A DNA stretch of 64,000 nucleotides from assembly GCA_032654645.1 (NCBI GenBank), contig JAULAW010000003.1:124001-188000 (forward strand), read 5' to 3'. Source of the stretch: CAITJF01 sp032654645 (GTDB taxonomy: Bacteria > Pseudomonadota > Gammaproteobacteria > Burkholderiales > Gallionellaceae). Under the pieces are notes generated by a model that was not told the DNA's origin, searched no databases, and was given only the letters and a program-made list of their open reading frames with translations. Made by a program: the position numbers and the translations under genes. Positions 33,470-42,470 of this stretch are shown piece after piece (the stretch's first letter is position 1; each line of letters begins with the position of its first letter).

Positions 33470-34726
33470 TTGGCGGCTATTAAAGACCTGAACTTGTTGT
33501 TGATGGCCCCTGTGGTGCTTCGAGGCAAGCTAGTTGTCATTGATGACATTGAGCGCAAGCATGAGAAGCTGGGCATCGACGAGGTACTCGGCTTCATCGA
33601 CGAGTACTCAAAGCAGCACAAATCGCGGTTCGTACTAGTTCTCAATGACGACCAGCTCTCAAGTAACGTCGATCAAGAGAAGCTTTGGGCGACCTTCCGT
33701 GAGAAAGTCATCGACCAGGAGATCAAGTTGTCGACGTCCGCGGAGGAAGCCTTCTCCATTGCGATTGGACTGGCCCCTTCGAAATACGCGGAGGCGATCA
33801 AGCGAGCGTCGATCGCATGCGGCCTGTCCAATATCCGAATTGTCGTCAAAGTCATCAAAGTGGCCAATCAGATCTTGGCGGGGCGAGATTTGGATGAGGC
33901 GATCCAGGCTCGGGTGGTGCCATCCATCGTCTTGTTTTCGGCCATCTACTATCGCGGCTTGGATGATGGTCCGGATTTCAATTTCGCTTTGAATGCAGGC
34001 AACCCTGATTGGCTAGCTTTCGGGCGGGATAAGAACAAGGAGCCAACATCCGAGGAAAAGCGGGAGGATCGTTGGCGGATGCTCATGCAGGAGTTGGGCA
34101 TTCACGGCTGCGATGAGTTCGAAAAGCGGTTGGTCGAATTCTTGGAGTCCGGCCTTTTCGAAGCTGCCAGCATCGAAGCGATTATCGATCGCTATGTGGC
34201 TGAAAAGGAAGCGATGGAGGCGAGGGAAGCCGCCAACGACTTTCTCAAACGGGTCTTTTGGGACCATCGTGTCGACGAGGTGCAGCTGATTGCCGAAGCC
34301 GCTGCCTTTTCTGCAAGCGCAGGTCTTCTCGATCCGTTCGTCGTAACGGAACTCGATTCAGTGCTCGCGAAACTGTCTGGAGGGGCGGCGATTGGCCAAG
34401 CAATCATTGATGGCTGGATCAAGGCGTTCAGGGCGCGCAATCCAACCACGGTGAATGACGAGAATCCTTTCAACAACCCGCTCCATCTCAAGATCCAAGC
34501 CGAGCTTGCCGCAGTTAAAGCCATCGCTCAGGCAAACGCCACAGTCGTCGATGCGTGCATGCACATTATCGAGAACGGCGGCTGGTGGGCTCTGCAAGAG
34601 GTGGCCATGAGGCAAGCCACGGCGGCTGATTTTGAGACCGCTATACTGCGTGGACATCAGGGGCGATACCACTATCTTCCCGAGTTTCCGCTTCTGGGTA
34701 CAAGACTGTTTGTCACGAGAGAATAA
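33470..34726 (+). CDS. 5'-truncated KAP-like P-loop NTPase
   Basis: The first recognisable element is a Walker B strand (KLVVIDDIERKHEKLG), followed by a sensor-like strand RFVLVLNDDQL. The Walker A loop that should precede it is absent. The open frame continues upstream of the TTG at 33470 to about 33440 and then runs into palindromic repeat DNA, so the 5' part was lost. The rest (helical, with many acidic and basic residues) has no other domain I recognise. KAP-type NTPases are often linked to phage defence, but that is family knowledge only. Confidence 0.55.
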   Translation: MAAIKDLNLLLMAPVVLRGKLVVIDDIERKHEKLGIDEVLGFIDEYSKQHKSRFVLVLNDDQLSSNVDQEKLWATFREKVIDQEIKLSTSAEEAFSIAIGLAPSKYAEAIKRASIACGLSNIRIVVKVIKVANQILAGRDLDEAIQARVVPSIVLFSAIYYRGLDDGPDFNFALNAGNPDWLAFGRDKNKEPTSEEKREDRWRMLMQELGIHGCDEFEKRLVEFLESGLFEAASIEAIIDRYVAEKEAMEAREAANDFLKRVFWDHRVDEVQLIAEAAAFSASAGLLDPFVVTELDSVLAKLSGGAAIGQAIIDGWIKAFRARNPTTVNDENPFNNPLHLKIQAELAAVKAIAQANATVVDACMHIIENGGWWALQEVAMRQATAADFETAILRGHQGRYHYLPEFPLLGTRLFVTRE

Positions 34727-34734
34727 AAAGCATA

Positions 34735-35973
34735 ATGGAACCCTCCGCCTCGCTTGAATCGGCCAAAAACGTGCTGTTGATGTTTGGTGTCATCCTCGCC
34801 GTGGGAACCTTCTCTGGCTTGATCGCCCGCTTGGTGCGGATACCTGACGTGGTTGTGTTCCTGCTGGTGGGCATGCTGCTTGGCCCCAGCGTATTGGGGC
34901 TGGTGAACATCAAGGCCGATTCTGCCATCAATCAGTTGATCCTGATTTTCGGCTCCAGCTATATCCTGTTTGACGGCGGCGCGTCAATCAAGCTCAAGGT
35001 ATTAAAAGAGGTGTGGATCACCATCGTGGTGATTTCCACCATCGGCGTGCTGATCACCGGCGCCATCACCGGGGTGGCGGCGTATTATTTCCTCGGTGTA
35101 CCCGTGATAGTCGCGCTGCTGCTCGGCGCCGTGCTCGCCTCCACCGACCCGGCTACGCTGGTGCCGGTGTTCAAGCAGGTCAAAATCAAGGAGCGCGTGG
35201 CGCAGACGGTGATGAGCGAATCCGCTTTCAACGACGCGATGGGCGCCATCCTCACCTTTACCGTGCTGGGCGTGGCGATGGGCGCGGGCGAATTCTCGGC
35301 GGGTGATGCGGTCATGGATCTGCTCAAGCAATCGCTGCTGGGCATCCTGATCGGCGGGATACTGGGTTATATGGCGGCATTCCTCATTGCACATGAGAAG
35401 TTCGGCTTCCTTGCCGAGTATGCGCCGGTGGTCACCCTGATGGCGGTGATCGGCGCCTATATGGGGGCAGACGGCATGCACGCCAGCGGCTTCATGGCGG
35501 TGTTCGTGTTCGGCATCATGCTCGGCAACATGGAATCACTCGGCTTTAAGCGGGCAGAAGAGGAAGGCCATCAACTGGAAGATTTTGTCATGACCACCGC
35601 GCTGGTCATGCGCATGTTCATTTTCATCCTGCTCGGCGCGCAAGTGGATTTTGGACTGATGAACCAGTATCTGCTTGCCGGGATAGCCGTGGTGGTGATT
35701 TTCATGCTGGTCGCGCGCCCGGTGACGGTGTTCCTATGCGCCCTGCCGGACCGCCGCGCCAAGTGGAGCTTCAAGGAGATGCTGTTCATGTGCTGGACGC
35801 GCGAAACCGGCGTGATACCCGGCGCACTGGCAGGGATGCTGGTGGGCATGAAAGCGCCCGGCGCACAGATCATCGCTTCCGTCACCTTCATCGCCATCCT
35901 GGTGACCATCCTGATCCAGGCGACCACCACCAAGTGGCTGGCGAAGAAACTGGATTTGCTGGTGGAAGAGTAG
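34735..35973 (+). CDS. CPA1-type cation/proton antiporter, copy B
   Basis: A 412-residue exchanger with the same motifs as copy A (STDPATLVPVFKQVKI, SESAFNDAMGAILTF) and near-identical C-terminal half (CWTRETGVIPGALAGMLVG). The two genes differ mainly at conservative positions and in wobble bases, so the duplication is not recent. It begins 8 bases after the truncated NTPase gene at the edge of the accessory region. Confidence 0.9.
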   Translation: MEPSASLESAKNVLLMFGVILAVGTFSGLIARLVRIPDVVVFLLVGMLLGPSVLGLVNIKADSAINQLILIFGSSYILFDGGASIKLKVLKEVWITIVVISTIGVLITGAITGVAAYYFLGVPVIVALLLGAVLASTDPATLVPVFKQVKIKERVAQTVMSESAFNDAMGAILTFTVLGVAMGAGEFSAGDAVMDLLKQSLLGILIGGILGYMAAFLIAHEKFGFLAEYAPVVTLMAVIGAYMGADGMHASGFMAVFVFGIMLGNMESLGFKRAEEEGHQLEDFVMTTALVMRMFIFILLGAQVDFGLMNQYLLAGIAVVVIFMLVARPVTVFLCALPDRRAKWSFKEMLFMCWTRETGVIPGALAGMLVGMKAPGAQIIASVTFIAILVTILIQATTTKWLAKKLDLLVEE

Positions 35974-36212
35974 CCGCAATATTTCGCTGTCCCCCGCTGC
36001 TGCCAAGGCGCTGCGCAGTGATGTTATTTTATATCACGATGACAGAATGCGCCGGTCGCCAACTCCACCATATTCGCACCGGCCTGTGTGCGTTAACCCG
36101 ATAAGCGCGGTAAAATGGTCGGCAGTTCCATCAGCCGGGATGATCTGGATTTTCGAGGTTATCTGCCCGACAGGGTATGCACGCGGTCATTCCAGACTCT
36201 GTGATGCGATAA

Positions 36213-36363
36213 CTAGTCTTACTGTGTCACAAAGTGATCAAGGGATGCAGTGCAAGGCAAAATCGGGCGAAAAAGCGGAGTTTACATGTAGTAAATGAGC
36301 ATTTTGAGCCAGATTTTAACGCCGCAATGCGCCCTTCAGCGCTTTGTGACACAGTAAGACTAG
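36213..36363. mobile_element. 151-bp MITE-like element
   Basis: Perfect 22-base terminal inverted repeats begin CTAGTCTTACTGTGTCACAA (36213-36234) and are mirrored at 36342-36363. The interior is itself partly palindromic (GGCAAAATC... GATTTTAACGCCG). It has no coding capacity. No direct target duplication was seen. It differs in sequence from the 234-bp element. The rest of the 35974-36455 gap holds nothing recognised. Confidence 0.8.
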
Positions 36364-36455
36364 GTAGGCGTAATGGGACATGCCCGTGTGGTTCGGGCAA
36401 ATATATAAGCAACATCGTTATGGATAATTAAATTTATACGCGAAAGGGGAATGAG

Positions 36456-36941
36456 ATGTCTTTAGTGATTGAAACACTGCGCGCTTCATCGATTACCGAG
36501 GAGCTGAACGATGCCGAACTGGGGATTCTCGCAAAATTGTTTGAGGTTCAGAGCAACAAAACAGGCGAGGTAATCGTTCAGCCCGGCACTAAACAGCCAG
36601 ACAATTTATACATCCTTGCGCAAGGCGAGATACAGGTAAAAATCCAAAGTGGCGATGGAGAGGTCTCGATTTACGTGCTCAAACCGGGTGATTTGGCCGG
36701 CATCATTACGTTTGTGGGCGGAGCGCCTTCGCAGCACAGTGCAACACTTTACGCGAAAAGTGACACCAAGGTCTTGAGCTTGCCCAGGGCCAAGTTTGAG
36801 ACGCTGATTGACTCAAACCCGATGATTGAATACAAGGTCATGCGTGGTGTAGTGCGCTATGTGCATGGCATCGTGCGCAGCATGAACGCCAAATCATCGG
36901 AGTTGAGTAATTACATTTATCGTAGTAGCGGCGGTTACTAA
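36456..36941 (+). CDS. Stand-alone cyclic-nucleotide-binding-domain protein
   Basis: The 161-residue product is almost entirely a Crp-type sensor fold: NLYILAQGEIQVKIQSGDG, then a phosphate-binding-cassette position reading GIITFVGGAPSQHSAT. There is no helix-turn-helix and no catalytic domain. The cassette lacks the Arg-Ser pair that contacts cAMP in Crp, so the ligand may differ. The C-terminal 30 residues form a helix. Confidence 0.85.
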   Translation: MSLVIETLRASSITEELNDAELGILAKLFEVQSNKTGEVIVQPGTKQPDNLYILAQGEIQVKIQSGDGEVSIYVLKPGDLAGIITFVGGAPSQHSATLYAKSDTKVLSLPRAKFETLIDSNPMIEYKVMRGVVRYVHGIVRSMNAKSSELSNYIYRSSGGY

Positions 36942-37053
36942 GAATTGCCGCGTGCCGTTTAATCTGACACACGGGGCGCTCCAAGCGCAACCTGCTGTGC
37001 CGGATGGCGTTATTTGCCCGTGCGCAGGATGCATGGAAAGCATCCTGCGCAGA

Positions 37054-37813
37054 TCAGCTCAACTCTTTGACAACATGCTGCTGCCGTCGGCTGATTGCGA
37101 GTAGTTCGCCCAAGCCTTTCAGTTTCACCATCCATCCGCTTTCGCCCTCATCGCCGCCCCGTTCAAAGCCTTCAATCGCATCTTTTGCGATCAGGCAATT
37201 GCGGTGGATGCGCACGAAGCGGGTGGCAAATTCTTTTTCCAATGCGGTGAGAGATTCTTCGATCAGGTATTCGCGTTCGGCGGTGCGCACGGTGATATAT
37301 TTCAGTTCGGCGCGCAGATAAAGCGCATTTTCAATCGGGATAAGCAGAATCTTGCCGCGTTCATGGATGGATAAATGCTTGCGCGGTTCGGGAATGAGAT
37401 CCTGCAGAACCTGGGTGCGCAGTGGCACGGCGGTGCGCGAGTGCGTGAGCGCATCGAACAGGCGGCCCAGGCGAATGGGTTTAAGCAGGTAGTCTATGGG
37501 CGTGCAGTTCAAACGCCTTGATGGCATAAGCATCATAGGCGGTGGTGAAAATAACGACCGGCGGCTTGGGCAGTTTGTTGAGATGCTGCGCCAGTTCGAT
37601 GCCGTCCATCTGCGGCATGCGGATGTCCATCAACACCACATCGGCATGGGTCGCGGACAGCTTGTCGAGCGCTTCGCGCCCATTGCCCGCTTCGCCGATA
37701 ATTTCCAGCGGCAGTTGCTCGGCGCAATCGGCGAGCAATTCTTTGATGCGGTTGCGCGCAAGCGGCTCGTCGTCCACCACAAACACGGTGAGAGGGAGTT
37801 CAACTATGCTCAT
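37054..37813 (-). pseudogene. LytTR response regulator (AlgR-like) with a single-base frameshift
   Basis: From ATG 37813 the receiver domain reads VFVVDDEPLARNRI with the phospho-acceptor in DVVLMDIRMPQMDG, up to AYDAYAIKAFELHA. There the frame breaks. Dropping one base from the GGG at 37498-37500 continues the protein as IDYLLKPIRLGRL and into an intact LytTR DNA-binding domain (LRAELKYITVRTAEREYLIEE... RIHRNCLIAK). The lesion is one extra base in a short homopolymer, so a sequencing or assembly error is as likely as a real mutation. Confidence 0.8.
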
Positions 37814-38846
37814 CGGTTTTCTCCTGTACGTAGGGCAGCATGATATGCACCCGGTAAAAGTCCTCGCCGGTTTCCGTTGTGTAGCGCGCTTCAAGATCAA
37901 ACTGCAAGGACAGCCGCTCCCGGATATTGGTCAATGCCATTTTGTTTCCGGCATGGCGGCTGCTTTGTTCCTGTCGGGGGTTGTACATTTCGAGGTGCAG
38001 CTCGTTGCCGCTGCGGTACAGCTTGATGTCTATCACCCCCCCCTCGGCTAGCGGCTCGATGCCGTGATACACGGCGTTTTCCAGCAGCGGTTGCAACATC
38101 AGCGGCGGCAGCAGCGCATTATCCGGCATGTCTTCAGTGTGCCAGTTCACTTTGAGGCGCTCTCCCAGACGCAATTGTTCCAGCGCGAGGTACTGACGGG
38201 CAAGAGCCACTTCATGCCGCGCAGGAACCAAGGCCCCGTCATGCGCCATTGCCATGCGGAACAGGTCGGCCATATCTTCCAGCGCGGTCTCGGCGCGCTT
38301 GGGGTCGGCGCGCATGATACCGAGCACGGCATTGATGCTGTTGAACAGAAAATGCGGGCGGATGCGCGCCTGCAAGGCTTGCAAGCGCGCCTTATGCAAG
38401 GCCGGAGAAAGCGCATGCGCGCGCAATCTGAAATAGGCCAGCAGCAGAGCGGCGATGGCGCTGCCCAGCAAGGCGTTGCGCGCCGAGTGGAAATGTCCAT
38501 ACACAATGAGCGGCGCATACAACTCGCCGCCCAAAAAGTAAACCGCCAGCGTCACCAGCCCCGCAAGCAACAGCACGGCGGCTGCACCCTGCCAATAGGC
38601 CAGCCGCGCCAGCAAGGAATTAAGCGCGAACAGCAGCAGCAAACTCGACAATAATACCGGCTGCAGCAGGGCGGAGATGGCGAAAACGCGCTGCGCAATA
38701 TCTGTCCAGGATGCCGCCTGCGCGAGTGCAACCAGGAGCGCCATGCCGTTTACCAGCAACACGACACGCAACGTCACACCCAGGCTGCGGAAGTTAGGCA
38801 GTGCGTCGGGCAGGGTGTTTTGATTTATACTTTGCGTTCTTGTCAT
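37800..38846 (-). CDS. LytS/AlgZ-type sensor histidine kinase
   Basis: Four to six N-terminal membrane helices (residues about 25-140) precede a His-kinase domain with the H-box RPHFLFNSINAVLGIM and the N-box region LQPLLENAVYHGIEPLA. The G-box region is short and divergent. The 3' end overlaps the regulator start by 14 bases. The arrangement kinase, LytTR regulator, divergent argH matches the AlgZ-AlgR-argH neighbourhood of pseudomonads. Confidence 0.9.
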   Translation of the reverse strand: MTRTQSINQNTLPDALPNFRSLGVTLRVVLLVNGMALLVALAQAASWTDIAQRVFAISALLQPVLLSSLLLLFALNSLLARLAYWQGAAAVLLLAGLVTLAVYFLGGELYAPLIVYGHFHSARNALLGSAIAALLLAYFRLRAHALSPALHKARLQALQARIRPHFLFNSINAVLGIMRADPKRAETALEDMADLFRMAMAHDGALVPARHEVALARQYLALEQLRLGERLKVNWHTEDMPDNALLPPLMLQPLLENAVYHGIEPLAEGGVIDIKLYRSGNELHLEMYNPRQEQSSRHAGNKMALTNIRERLSLQFDLEARYTTETGEDFYRVHIMLPYVQEKTDEHS

Positions 38847-38871
38847 GACTAATTATAGCTAGGCCGAAAAC

Positions 38872-38903
38872 GTCGTCATTCCCGCGAAAGCGGGAATGAC
38901 GAA
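38872..38903. repeat. ATTCCCGCGAAAGCGGGAAT palindrome
   Basis: A perfect palindrome with GTCATTCCCGC/GCGGGAATGAC arms in the space between the kinase gene and argH. It belongs to the same short-repeat family as 27700-27766 and 49056-49290. Confidence 0.7.
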
Positions 38904-38950
38904 AATACTAATGGACAATTTGGATTTATACCGCACATTCTGGACAAGAG

Positions 38951-40342
38951 ATGATGACGATGCAAGATAATCAAGCCTGGTCGGGGCGTTTTAACGAACC
39001 GGTGGCCGATCTGGTGAAGCGTTACACCGCTTCGGTGGAGTTCGATAAGCGGCTGGCGCTGTTCGACATTCAGGGCTCGCTGGCGCACGCGCAGATGCTG
39101 GCAGTGTGCGATATCATCAGCCCGCAGGACTTGAACGACATCCGGCGCGGCATGGCACAGATCGAGAATGAGATCATCAGCGGAGAATTTGTCTGGTCGC
39201 TAGACCTGGAAGATGTGCACCTCAACATCGAGAAGCGTCTTACCGCGCTGGTGGGTGATGCGGGCAAGCGCCTGCATACCGGGCGCTCGCGCAACGATCA
39301 GGTGGCGACCGATGTGCGTCTGTATTTGCGCCATGCCATAGACGAACTTCGCGGGCTCATCCATGCGCTGCAAACCGCCATCGTTGATCTGGCCGCGACG
39401 CATACTCACACCATCATGCCGGGGTTTACCCACTTGCAGGTAGCACAGCCGGTGAGCTTCGCGCATCACCTGATGGCGTATTTCGAGATGCTCAAGCGCG
39501 ATGCGGAACGCCTCGCGGATGCGCGCCGCCGCGTCAACCGCTTGCCGCTGGGTGCGGCTGCGCTGGCTGGCACCAGCTATCCGATCAAGCGTGAGTACGT
39601 CGCTGAGCTGTTGGGCTTTGACGGGGTGTGCGAGAACTCGCTGGATGCGGTGTCCGACCGCGATTTCGCCATCGAATTCACCGCTTGCGCCGCACTGATC
39701 ATGACGCATTTGTCGCGCCTGTCGGAAGAGCTGATTTTGTGGATGAGCCCGCGCTTCGGTTTCATAGATATCGCCGACCGCTTCTGCACCGGCTCTTCCA
39801 TCATGCCGCAGAAAAAAAATCCGGACGTGCCGGAACTGGTGCGCGGCAAGACCGGGCGCGTGAACGGCCATCTGGTCGCGCTACTGACGCTGATGAAGGG
39901 CCAACCGCTGGCCTACAACAAGGACAACCAGGAAGACAAGGAACCGCTGTTCGACACGGTGGATACGCTCACCCAGACCCTGCGCATTTACGCCGATATG
40001 ATGGGCGGCATCAACGTCAAGCCGAAAGCCATGCGCAGCGCGGCTTTGCAGGGGTATGCCACGGCCACCGACCTGGCTGACTATCTGGTGAAAAAGGGCC
40101 TGCCATTCCGCGATGCGCACGAGGCGGTGGCGCTGGCGGTGCGTTTTGCCGAGCAGCGAGGTTGCGATTTGAGCGACATCAAGCAGGAAGAATTTCAGCA
40201 GTTCTCCACGCTCATTGCGGGCGATGTCTATACCGTGCTCACGCTGGAAGGCTCGCTGGCCAGCCGCAACCACATTGGCGGCACCGCGCCGCAGCAAGTG
40301 GAAGCAGCCATTACGCGCGCGCGCAGCTATCTGCGAGGATAA
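38951..40342 (+). CDS. argH: Argininosuccinate lyase
   Basis: Last step of arginine synthesis: argininosuccinate gives arginine and fumarate. The 463-residue protein has all the superfamily regions, including HTGRSRNDQVATD, HTIMPGFTHLQVAQP and the signature loop GSSIMPQKKNPDVPEL with its catalytic Ser. ATGs at 38951, 38954 and 38960 are all possible. It is divergent from the LytS/AlgZ-type kinase. Confidence 0.97.
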   Translation: MMTMQDNQAWSGRFNEPVADLVKRYTASVEFDKRLALFDIQGSLAHAQMLAVCDIISPQDLNDIRRGMAQIENEIISGEFVWSLDLEDVHLNIEKRLTALVGDAGKRLHTGRSRNDQVATDVRLYLRHAIDELRGLIHALQTAIVDLAATHTHTIMPGFTHLQVAQPVSFAHHLMAYFEMLKRDAERLADARRRVNRLPLGAAALAGTSYPIKREYVAELLGFDGVCENSLDAVSDRDFAIEFTACAALIMTHLSRLSEELILWMSPRFGFIDIADRFCTGSSIMPQKKNPDVPELVRGKTGRVNGHLVALLTLMKGQPLAYNKDNQEDKEPLFDTVDTLTQTLRIYADMMGGINVKPKAMRSAALQGYATATDLADYLVKKGLPFRDAHEAVALAVRFAEQRGCDLSDIKQEEFQQFSTLIAGDVYTVLTLEGSLASRNHIGGTAPQQVEAAITRARSYLRG

Positions 40343-40347
40343 AAAAA

Positions 40348-40369
40348 TGGGCGATCTTGCGATCGCCCA
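40348..40369. terminator. Hairpin between convergent argH and grxD
   Basis: Perfect 9-bp stem TGGGCGATC/GATCGCCCA with a TTGC loop. Read on the minus strand it is followed by seven T, so it should end the grxD transcript. On the + strand the tail is AAAAG and termination is weaker. Confidence 0.75.
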
Positions 40370-40513
40370 AAAGAGGAGGAATATCATAAAACACTTAGTC
40401 ACAACCTTGAGCTTGAACACTCGTCGCGAACTATAACCCCACCCGCCGCAAATTCATATATGCCAAACGGCCTAGATAACTTTCCATTTAGCCTATGTCT
40501 TTTGCTGCCTTGC

Positions 40514-40822
40514 CTATGCCTTTAGTAACTTTTGCAATTCCCCGCTTTGGTGCATTTCCGCCATAATGTCCGAGCCGCCAATGAATTCGCCGCCGATGTA
40601 AAGCTGAGGAATGGTCGGCCAGTTAGCGTAATCCTTAATGCCCTGGCGGATTTCAGGGTTAGTTAGTACATCCACACTAAAAAACTCCTTCACCCCGAGC
40701 GTATTCAGGATGCGTACTGCGCTGGCGGAAAAGCCGCACTGCGGAAAGGCCGGCGACCCCTTCATATACAGCACCACGGGGTGTCCGGTTACTTGTTGCT
40801 TGATAAGTTCTTGCACGTCCAT
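40514..40822 (-). CDS. grxD: Monothiol glutaredoxin Grx4/GrxD
   Basis: 102 residues with the CGFS active site (SPAFPQCGFSASAV), the TIPQLYIGGEFIGGSDI glutathione-binding region and the usual length. Such proteins carry and transfer [2Fe-2S] clusters. It lies downstream of prmC, as in the common prfA-prmC-grxD order of betaproteobacteria, here without prfA. Confidence 0.95.
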   Translation of the reverse strand: MDVQELIKQQVTGHPVVLYMKGSPAFPQCGFSASAVRILNTLGVKEFFSVDVLTNPEIRQGIKDYANWPTIPQLYIGGEFIGGSDIMAEMHQSGELQKLLKA

Positions 40823-40885
40823 GTCACTGCCTCCAGTTTAGCTGAGTAAATAAGTCGGGAATTTTAGCGGCGCCTGCCTGCCGGG

Positions 40886-41809
40886 TCAAGCGATCATGCG
40901 CCCGCCGCTGACACGCTCTATCCCAGCCAGATCAGGCGCTGAAGATATTTCACTGAATCCCGATTGCCGCAATAATTCGCGCACCCCTGCTGCCTGGTCG
41001 TAGCCATGTTCGAGCAATAACCAGCCGCCAAGCTCAAGATGCGCGGTCGCACCAGCCACGATGCATCGGATGTCATCCAGGCCATCTTCACCGGAAGCCA
41101 GCGCGGAATACGGCTCGAAGCGCACATCGCCCTGCTGCAAATGCGGGTCGCCCGCCGCAATGTAAGGCGGATTGGACACAATCAGGTCGAAGCGTTGTGA
41201 ACCGAGCGCGGCAAACCAGCCGCTTTGCAGAAAGATCGCGTTGGTGATGCCCAGCCGCTGCGCGTTTGCATTCGCCACCTCCAGCGCTGATGGGGAAATA
41301 TCGCAGGCCAGCACTTCGGCAGCGGGGCGTGCATGGGCAATAGCCAAGGCAACCGCGCCACTTCCCGTGCCCATATCCAAAATGCGATATGGCTCATCCG
41401 ACGGAATGCCCCCGCAAGGGGGAGGCCGGTGGGTGCCCGGCGGCGGTGCCGCCACCCTTCCGCACCGCTGCAAGGCCAGATCAACCAGCAATTCAGTTTC
41501 CGGGCGGGGAATAAGGGTGTCAGGTGTGACTTTGAACGTCAACCCGTAAAACTCGCGCTCACCAAGCAAGTAAGCGATGGGTTCACCGTTCAAACGACGC
41601 TCGAATAACGCCGTGTATCGCGCGTATTGTTCAGCGTTGAGGCGCTGTTCTGGATGAGTGAGCAAGTAAGCGCGATTCACTTGCAAGATGGCCTGCAACA
41701 GGCACTGCACCTCGATGCGTGCGCTGCTGAAATCCAGTGCCAGTGACTCGGTCAGGCGTGCGCTGTCCTGCAACAAAACAGGGGACAGACCACGGTTTTT
41801 GCCGACCAT
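40886..41809 (-). CDS. prmC: Peptide chain release factor N5-glutamine methyltransferase
   Basis: Methylates the Gln of the GGQ motif in release factors. The AdoMet site is DMGTGSGAVALAIA and the catalytic motif is NPPY (SNPPYIAAGDPHL). Two oddities are visible. Residues about 117-140 (GRVAAPPPGTHRPPPCGGIP) come from an in-frame palindromic repeat. The first dozen residues (MVGKNRGLSPV) derive from DNA next to the transposase relic rather than the usual start, so the native N-terminus was replaced. The core is intact and likely active. Confidence 0.92.
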   Translation of the reverse strand: MVGKNRGLSPVLLQDSARLTESLALDFSSARIEVQCLLQAILQVNRAYLLTHPEQRLNAEQYARYTALFERRLNGEPIAYLLGEREFYGLTFKVTPDTLIPRPETELLVDLALQRCGRVAAPPPGTHRPPPCGGIPSDEPYRILDMGTGSGAVALAIAHARPAAEVLACDISPSALEVANANAQRLGITNAIFLQSGWFAALGSQRFDLIVSNPPYIAAGDPHLQQGDVRFEPYSALASGEDGLDDIRCIVAGATAHLELGGWLLLEHGYDQAAGVRELLRQSGFSEISSAPDLAGIERVSGGRMIA

Positions 41810-42063
41810 TAGCGTTGCCCCAAGTGCTTCATCAGCAATGATGCGCTGTCAGCGCGTTGCGGGGTGAGCAGCAGATGCACGTGGTTGGTCATCAACACAT
41901 AGGCGTGGGTGGCGCAGCCGAACGTGGTTGCGAGCTCGTCAAGGTAGTGCAGGTAAAACTGGTAATCTTCCTCGGCATGAAAGCATACCGAGCGGTTATT
42001 GCAGCGCTGGATGCGCATAATTTTCCACTTGCTCCTTGCCTGTCTTGGCGAGGAATGCGTCAA
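41809..42063 (-). pseudogene. REP-associated tyrosine transposase (RAYT) remnant
   Basis: The frame contains RCNNRSVCFHAEEDYQFYLHYL and HAYVLMTNHVHLLLTP, with the HUH motif as HVH, typical of the Y1/RAYT group. The conserved N-terminal residues are replaced by unrelated sequence and the protein stops before the catalytic Tyr region. Its TAA shares a base with the prmC ATG. Confidence 0.75.
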
Positions 42064-42329
42064 GCGTGTACTGTCGGCCTTGGTGCTGGAGCGCCATACA
42101 ACATGCCTTCGATGCTGATGTCCTCATCAACATCAGGCTAATGGGTTCCAATGCCCTCGCCAATAATCTCCCAATGGCCGCGTTGTGCAGGAGTGGCTTC
42201 GGACAAGCGCCATGACCAGGCAAGCGGAACGCTCACTGTGCGCCCATCTACCAGGTTGGCCGTGATTTCGGATTCCGTTATGTGCAAGTCGGAAATTTTT
42301 GGTTCAACGATTAACGCCACAGTGTTCAT
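42060..42329 (-). pseudogene. DUF2442 protein gene with an in-frame amber stop
   Basis: MNTVALIVEPKISDLHITES begins a DUF2442-like protein with DGRTVSVPLAWSWRLSEATP. At 42138-42140 a TAG follows GIGTH. The frame then continues PDVDEDISIEGMLYGAP to a TGA at 42060, exactly the conserved DUF2442 ending, in which H-W-P-D is expected. A TGG to TAG change is the simplest explanation. Confidence 0.7.
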
Positions 42330-42341
42330 TCCATGCCTCCA

Positions 42342-42470
42342 TTATCCTGGTTGGGTATTTTCCGGTATTACCAGTGTCGGGAGTGCATGCCGCTCTGTCG
42401 GCTGCGGCAAGGCTTGCAGCGGATGGATGACTCCTTGGGAGTCTATCTCAACCTCAATAGCTTGTAACAT
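42342..42470 (-). CDS. Small ORF (42 codons) ahead of the DUF2442 gene
   Basis: The ORF reads MLQAIEVEIDSQGVIHPLQA onward and ends ...VIPENTQPG. AGGAG lies 5-6 bases before the ATG, and the ORF ends 13 bases before the DUF2442 start, so it looks like a real operon partner. Short N-terminal strands of this type occur in AbrB/DUF104-like antitoxins, but no firm family is claimed. Confidence 0.45.
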   Translation of the reverse strand: MLQAIEVEIDSQGVIHPLQALPQPTERHALPTLVIPENTQPG

